64,000 nt of DNA from the NCBI RefSeq assembly GCF_001956295.1, contig NZ_MRTD01000017.1, forward strand, positions 62,001 through 126,000. Reading direction: 5' to 3'. The notes beneath the pieces are model-generated. The model was not told the origin of the DNA, did no database searches, and saw nothing but the letters and a program-made list of their open reading frames with translations. The position numbers and the translations under genes are program-made. The stretch comes from Paenibacillus sp. FSL A5-0031. GTDB taxonomy: Bacteria > Bacillota > Bacilli > Paenibacillales > Paenibacillaceae. Below, piece by piece: positions 61,036-64,000 of this stretch (the stretch's first letter is position 1; the number at the start of each line of letters is the position of its first letter).

Positions 61036-62820
61036 CTAAGTAAACCAAATATCGCGGAAGCGTACCCAGCCCAGCGATTCCAATGAAATGCCGCGCACGG
61101 AAGGATGGAACGCGGTTTTCAAATGTTTACGGTAGAGGAAAAACAAGCTGTGCCTGGCTTTGAGCTGAGCCTCTATGTCTATGAATATCGCTTCTCGGCG
61201 TGCTCGATCCGGCTCGCCCAATATCATCTGGATGCTGTGCTCCAGCATATCATGAACCTCGGGAAGCGCATGCTGCTGCATGCTTTTGTACAAATCAATT
61301 AGTCTGAGCTCGCGATGCTCGTCCAGCATGACTGCGAAAAGCAGCAGATCAGCGGACATGCGCGCTGTGCCTTTAAATTGCTCGGCAGGAATGAGGTTTA
61401 TTTGCAGCGGAATGCCTGATTTCGCATACACCTTCTGAATGATCTCTGCATCCGCTGCATACTGCGGAATCGTAGCTAGTACCAGCGGCTCGCCTTGATA
61501 GCCGGAGCTGGCAAGCGCTTGCTTGATTACGCTCCAATCAATGGGGGCTGCATCCAACGTTTCATCAATCTGGTTCAGCCAGAAGCTGTTAACTCCTTCA
61601 ATGACATCTCCGGATAGCAGCTGCAAAAGCTCTGTCCGCTCGATAGCGAGGTTAATTGCCGCTCGTATGGCGGGGTTTGCCAGCAAGCCGTGCTTTTGTT
61701 CATTAACTGTGATGAATTTACAGGTCATGCCGGACTGTCTAACCTGCTGCCATCGTTCAGCTGCCATATCCGTTAGTCTCGCGTTGTGCATGATTTGAAA
61801 CGATTGCAGCTCAGCGTGGTTTTCGCGCGTTGCCTCCTCGGCAACGGTCCACACTTCTACACGGTCGAGGAAAGCTCTGCCGCGGAAATAGGCAGCGAAA
61901 GCTTCCAATATCCAGACGCCTTGATCATTTCCGGTGAATCGAAACGGGCCTGTACCAATCGGTTTGCTGCCAAATTGCTCGCCAGCAGCCGAACAAGCAT
62001 CTTGAGGTACGATAGAGGCGCGATTAGTCGTCAAAAAAGAGAGAAAAGCTTCGTTGCGCTCGGATAGTTGAATGCGAATGGTTGTGTCATCCGGTGTATC
62101 CATAGAAATGATGTTGGTGTAAGCCCAGCTGTAGAGCCCTTGTGGTGCCAGCCTTTTAAGCCGTTCAAGCGAATATTTGACGTCTGATGAATCCAGCTCA
62201 CGGCCATGGTGGAACAGAACGCCCTTGCGCAAATAGAAAGTCCAGCGCGTACGCGATTCATCAACCTCCCACGCATGGGCAAGCTGCGGCAAAATCTGCT
62301 CTCCCCTCGGATCGATGCGAACGAGCCCGTCAAATATTTGATTAACAAGGTGGGACTCGCCCGTGTAATGGATAGCTGCCGGATCTAGCGAATAGATGGT
62401 CTGCGGAAGCGGGAAGCGCAAAATATCTGTGCGCCGCTTGCCCTGCACCTCCGAATGAAATCCGAATTGACCAGAGAGCCATTCCTGAAACTGGTCGCGT
62501 AGCAAAGGCGCTTCTTCGATTTGCTGGAGAAGCTCAAGCGCCGAATGCAAATCCTGCTTTTGCATCATTTCTTGCGCTTCCTCCAGCGCGACTTGTTCCT
62601 TGCTGACGAGGAAGGAGAGGGCAGAGCGATTGCCTCGTCCCCGCTTTGGCTCCCACACTAACCACTCTTCCTGCTGCATACGCTTCAATAAAAGTACCAT
62701 ATTCCGATGTGTGCAATCGAGCAAATTTGCGAGCTCCTGTGTTGTAACCTCGAAGGGGATATTCTCTTGAATACTCGGATATGAGCGCCTAAGCGCGAGA
62801 TAATGCCTGCGGATTTTCAT
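61036..62820 (-). CDS. SgrR-type regulator (HTH plus family-5 solute-binding domain)
   Basis: This 594-residue protein has an N-terminal SgrR-like winged helix (TTQELANLLDCTHRNMVLLL near residues 26-45) and, from about residue 130, a full oligopeptide-binding-protein-like domain (YSLDPAAIHYTGESHLVNQ, RTRWTFYLRKGVLFHHG). There is no signal peptide, so the binding domain is inside the cell and probably acts as the ligand sensor. Relatives often control a neighbouring transporter. It is divergent from the DUF4173-like gene. Confidence 0.9.
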   Translation of the reverse strand: MKIRRHYLALRRSYPSIQENIPFEVTTQELANLLDCTHRNMVLLLKRMQQEEWLVWEPKRGRGNRSALSFLVSKEQVALEEAQEMMQKQDLHSALELLQQIEEAPLLRDQFQEWLSGQFGFHSEVQGKRRTDILRFPLPQTIYSLDPAAIHYTGESHLVNQIFDGLVRIDPRGEQILPQLAHAWEVDESRTRWTFYLRKGVLFHHGRELDSSDVKYSLERLKRLAPQGLYSWAYTNIISMDTPDDTTIRIQLSERNEAFLSFLTTNRASIVPQDACSAAGEQFGSKPIGTGPFRFTGNDQGVWILEAFAAYFRGRAFLDRVEVWTVAEEATRENHAELQSFQIMHNARLTDMAAERWQQVRQSGMTCKFITVNEQKHGLLANPAIRAAINLAIERTELLQLLSGDVIEGVNSFWLNQIDETLDAAPIDWSVIKQALASSGYQGEPLVLATIPQYAADAEIIQKVYAKSGIPLQINLIPAEQFKGTARMSADLLLFAVMLDEHRELRLIDLYKSMQQHALPEVHDMLEHSIQMILGEPDRARREAIFIDIEAQLKARHSLFFLYRKHLKTAFHPSVRGISLESLGWVRFRDIWFT

Positions 62821-62947
62821 GCAAATTACTCCTAACTCGAAAATATGAAATTTTCCAATTATAACTTACACTTTTTGTTCTTGTTTTCTAGGTTACAATA
62901 AAAGGAGTAATTTAACAAATCCAGTTTAAAGATGGAGTGAGTGAAAA

Positions 62948-64000
62948 ATGAGAGATCCAGCACCATGGCAAAAAAGGTATGAGAAAATGCTTATTCTTGC
63001 CCTTCTGTTTGGTCTAGTCAGTCAATATTTGTTCGTAGGAGCAGCCGCAGGCATTTCGGTTATCGTGTTCATTTCCAGCTTTTATGGGTTGTTTTTCTAT
63101 TCCATAAAGGGGAGGATGGGGGGCTTTGAGAAATGGCAAGGTCAAGCCCGATCTGGCTGGCTGCTGCTCATTCCAATCTTTTTACTGACGCTAACGTATG
63201 CGCTATATGATAACGGTCTGTTCCGCCAGCTGAATATGTTTGCATTGTTTGCGTTGATCATTTCTCAGACGGCGCTTATGACGAGCAGCAGTGTGAAGCC
63301 GTGGTACCGAGGCGTATTTTATACAGAGCTATTATTTCTGGCTTTAATTAAGCCGTTTGCTTTTATAGGCGTACCGTTTAACCTAGTTAATGATCGTTTG
63401 AGAGGAAAAGAGAAAGGTGAGAACTCGGCGAAAAGCAAGCTTGGAAAAATATCGCTAGGACTGCTCCTGTCCGCACCTATCCTTATTGTCGTTATTGCGC
63501 TGCTTGCTTCAGCGGATGAAATTTTCCTATCTTGGCTGCTTGAGATTCCGGGCGTCATGGATCGTTTCTCTTTGGGGGAGAGCATCTGGCGCATAATCGT
63601 AGCAGCAGTATTTGCCTTTTATGCTTTTTGCTACATATGGGGATTGCTCTTTAATAAGGCAACAGATACAACAAAAAACTTACCGACAGATACGCCGGGT
63701 GCTGCAATACAGCCAAACGGACGTATCGAATTTGATCCCATCACTGCCGGGACGCTGCTTGTCAGTATTAATATCGTTTACGTGCTGTTTGTTATCATTC
63801 AGTTCTCTTATTTGTTCGGAGCAGCAAACGGTTTGCTGCCTGAGGGAGCTGCGTATGCCGAATATGCACGCAGAGGTTTTGCGGAATTAATTATGGTTGC
63901 ACTTATTAACGTTTGCTTGCTTATGTGCGGTTTGCATCTCATTCGGCGCACTAGCGCAGCAGCGGAGTGGATCCGCAAGCTGTCTCTTACCGTGTTGATA
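62948..64000 (+). CDS. DUF4173-like polytopic membrane protein (3' end outside window)
   Basis: The frame is open from ATG 62948 (GGAGTGAG upstream) to the window edge, giving 351 residues. At least eight hydrophobic segments are seen, with KPFAFIGVPFNL near residue 136 and the conserved YAEYARRGFAELI near 305, which is characteristic of the DUF4173 family (unknown function). It is divergent from the SgrR-type regulator and could be its target. Confidence 0.8.
   Translation, partial: MRDPAPWQKRYEKMLILALLFGLVSQYLFVGAAAGISVIVFISSFYGLFFYSIKGRMGGFEKWQGQARSGWLLLIPIFLLTLTYALYDNGLFRQLNMFALFALIISQTALMTSSSVKPWYRGVFYTELLFLALIKPFAFIGVPFNLVNDRLRGKEKGENSAKSKLGKISLGLLLSAPILIVVIALLASADEIFLSWLLEIPGVMDRFSLGESIWRIIVAAVFAFYAFCYIWGLLFNKATDTTKNLPTDTPGAAIQPNGRIEFDPITAGTLLVSINIVYVLFVIIQFSYLFGAANGLLPEGAAYAEYARRGFAELIMVALINVCLLMCGLHLIRRTSAAAEWIRKLSLTVLI

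Noticed and set aside
1..64000. tRNA, rRNA, T-box or known metabolite riboswitch, insertion sequence or prophage genes
   Set aside because: None was recognised by eye on either strand; a covariance-model search could still reveal small RNAs.

Overview
The window looks like a chromosomal segment of a Paenibacillus-type Firmicute. Supporting this are strong AGGAGG ribosome sites, many lipoproteins with Gram-positive lipoboxes, LplB/YtcP-type sugar permeases, a YesM/YesN-type two-component pair, an S-layer-homology (SLH) anchored exoenzyme, CcpA (cre)-like, GlnR/TnrA-like and Fur-like sites, and Bacillus-style roc/put genes. No rRNA, tRNA, CRISPR array, transposase or phage gene was seen.

Layout. 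1-7.7 kb: carbohydrate uptake and conversion (tail of a glycosidase-like protein, two permeases and a binding lipoprotein, then an isomerase/ThuA/Gfo-Idh trio and a convergent GDSL esterase). 8.1-11.3 kb: two unidentified small genes and a membrane PAS-GGDEF-EAL protein. 11.35-24.3 kb: an amino-acid acquisition and degradation island with a GntR/FCD regulator, a polar amino-acid ABC importer, ornithine aminotransferase, arginase, proline dehydrogenase and P5C dehydrogenase, and a 1510-residue secreted protein carrying M28 and M14 peptidase domains plus three SLH repeats. 24.4-31 kb: a chemoreceptor, two tiny proteins, lipoate ligase, a Nudix protein, an ArsB/NhaD-type transporter and an AraC regulator. 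31.2-43 kb: a second Gfo-Idh/ThuA pair, then an oligosaccharide ABC importer with a GH66 dextranase-like lipoprotein, a YesM/YesN pair and a stand-alone second binding protein. 43.2-48.7 kb: SNF2 helicase, aldo/keto reductase and small proteins. 48.8-51.7 kb: a Fur-boxed iron locus. 51.7-53.05 kb: a gene-free tract dominated by a 194-bp tandem repeat. 53-60 kb: SDR, LysR, and an AfuABC/PhnSTU-like ABC operon with a phosphatase. 60-64 kb: RNA ligase-like phosphodiesterase, an SgrR-type regulator, and a DUF4173-like membrane protein cut by the window edge.

Most interesting points. (1) Three transcription starts in the amino-acid island share the palindrome ATTGTATACA just downstream of their promoters, and two also carry perfect TGTNAN7TNACA boxes. 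This suggests one nitrogen-controlled regulon coupling exopeptidase, importer and Arg/Pro catabolism to the adjacent GntR protein. (2) An AraC regulator reads in frame, without a stop, into a siderophore-binding lipoprotein with its own signal peptide; a promoter, a perfect Fur palindrome and a ribosome site lie inside the frame. (3) The 194-bp repeat array is non-coding, rich in small dyads, and its units form an alternating mosaic. All functions are inferred from sequence reading alone; no database search was run.
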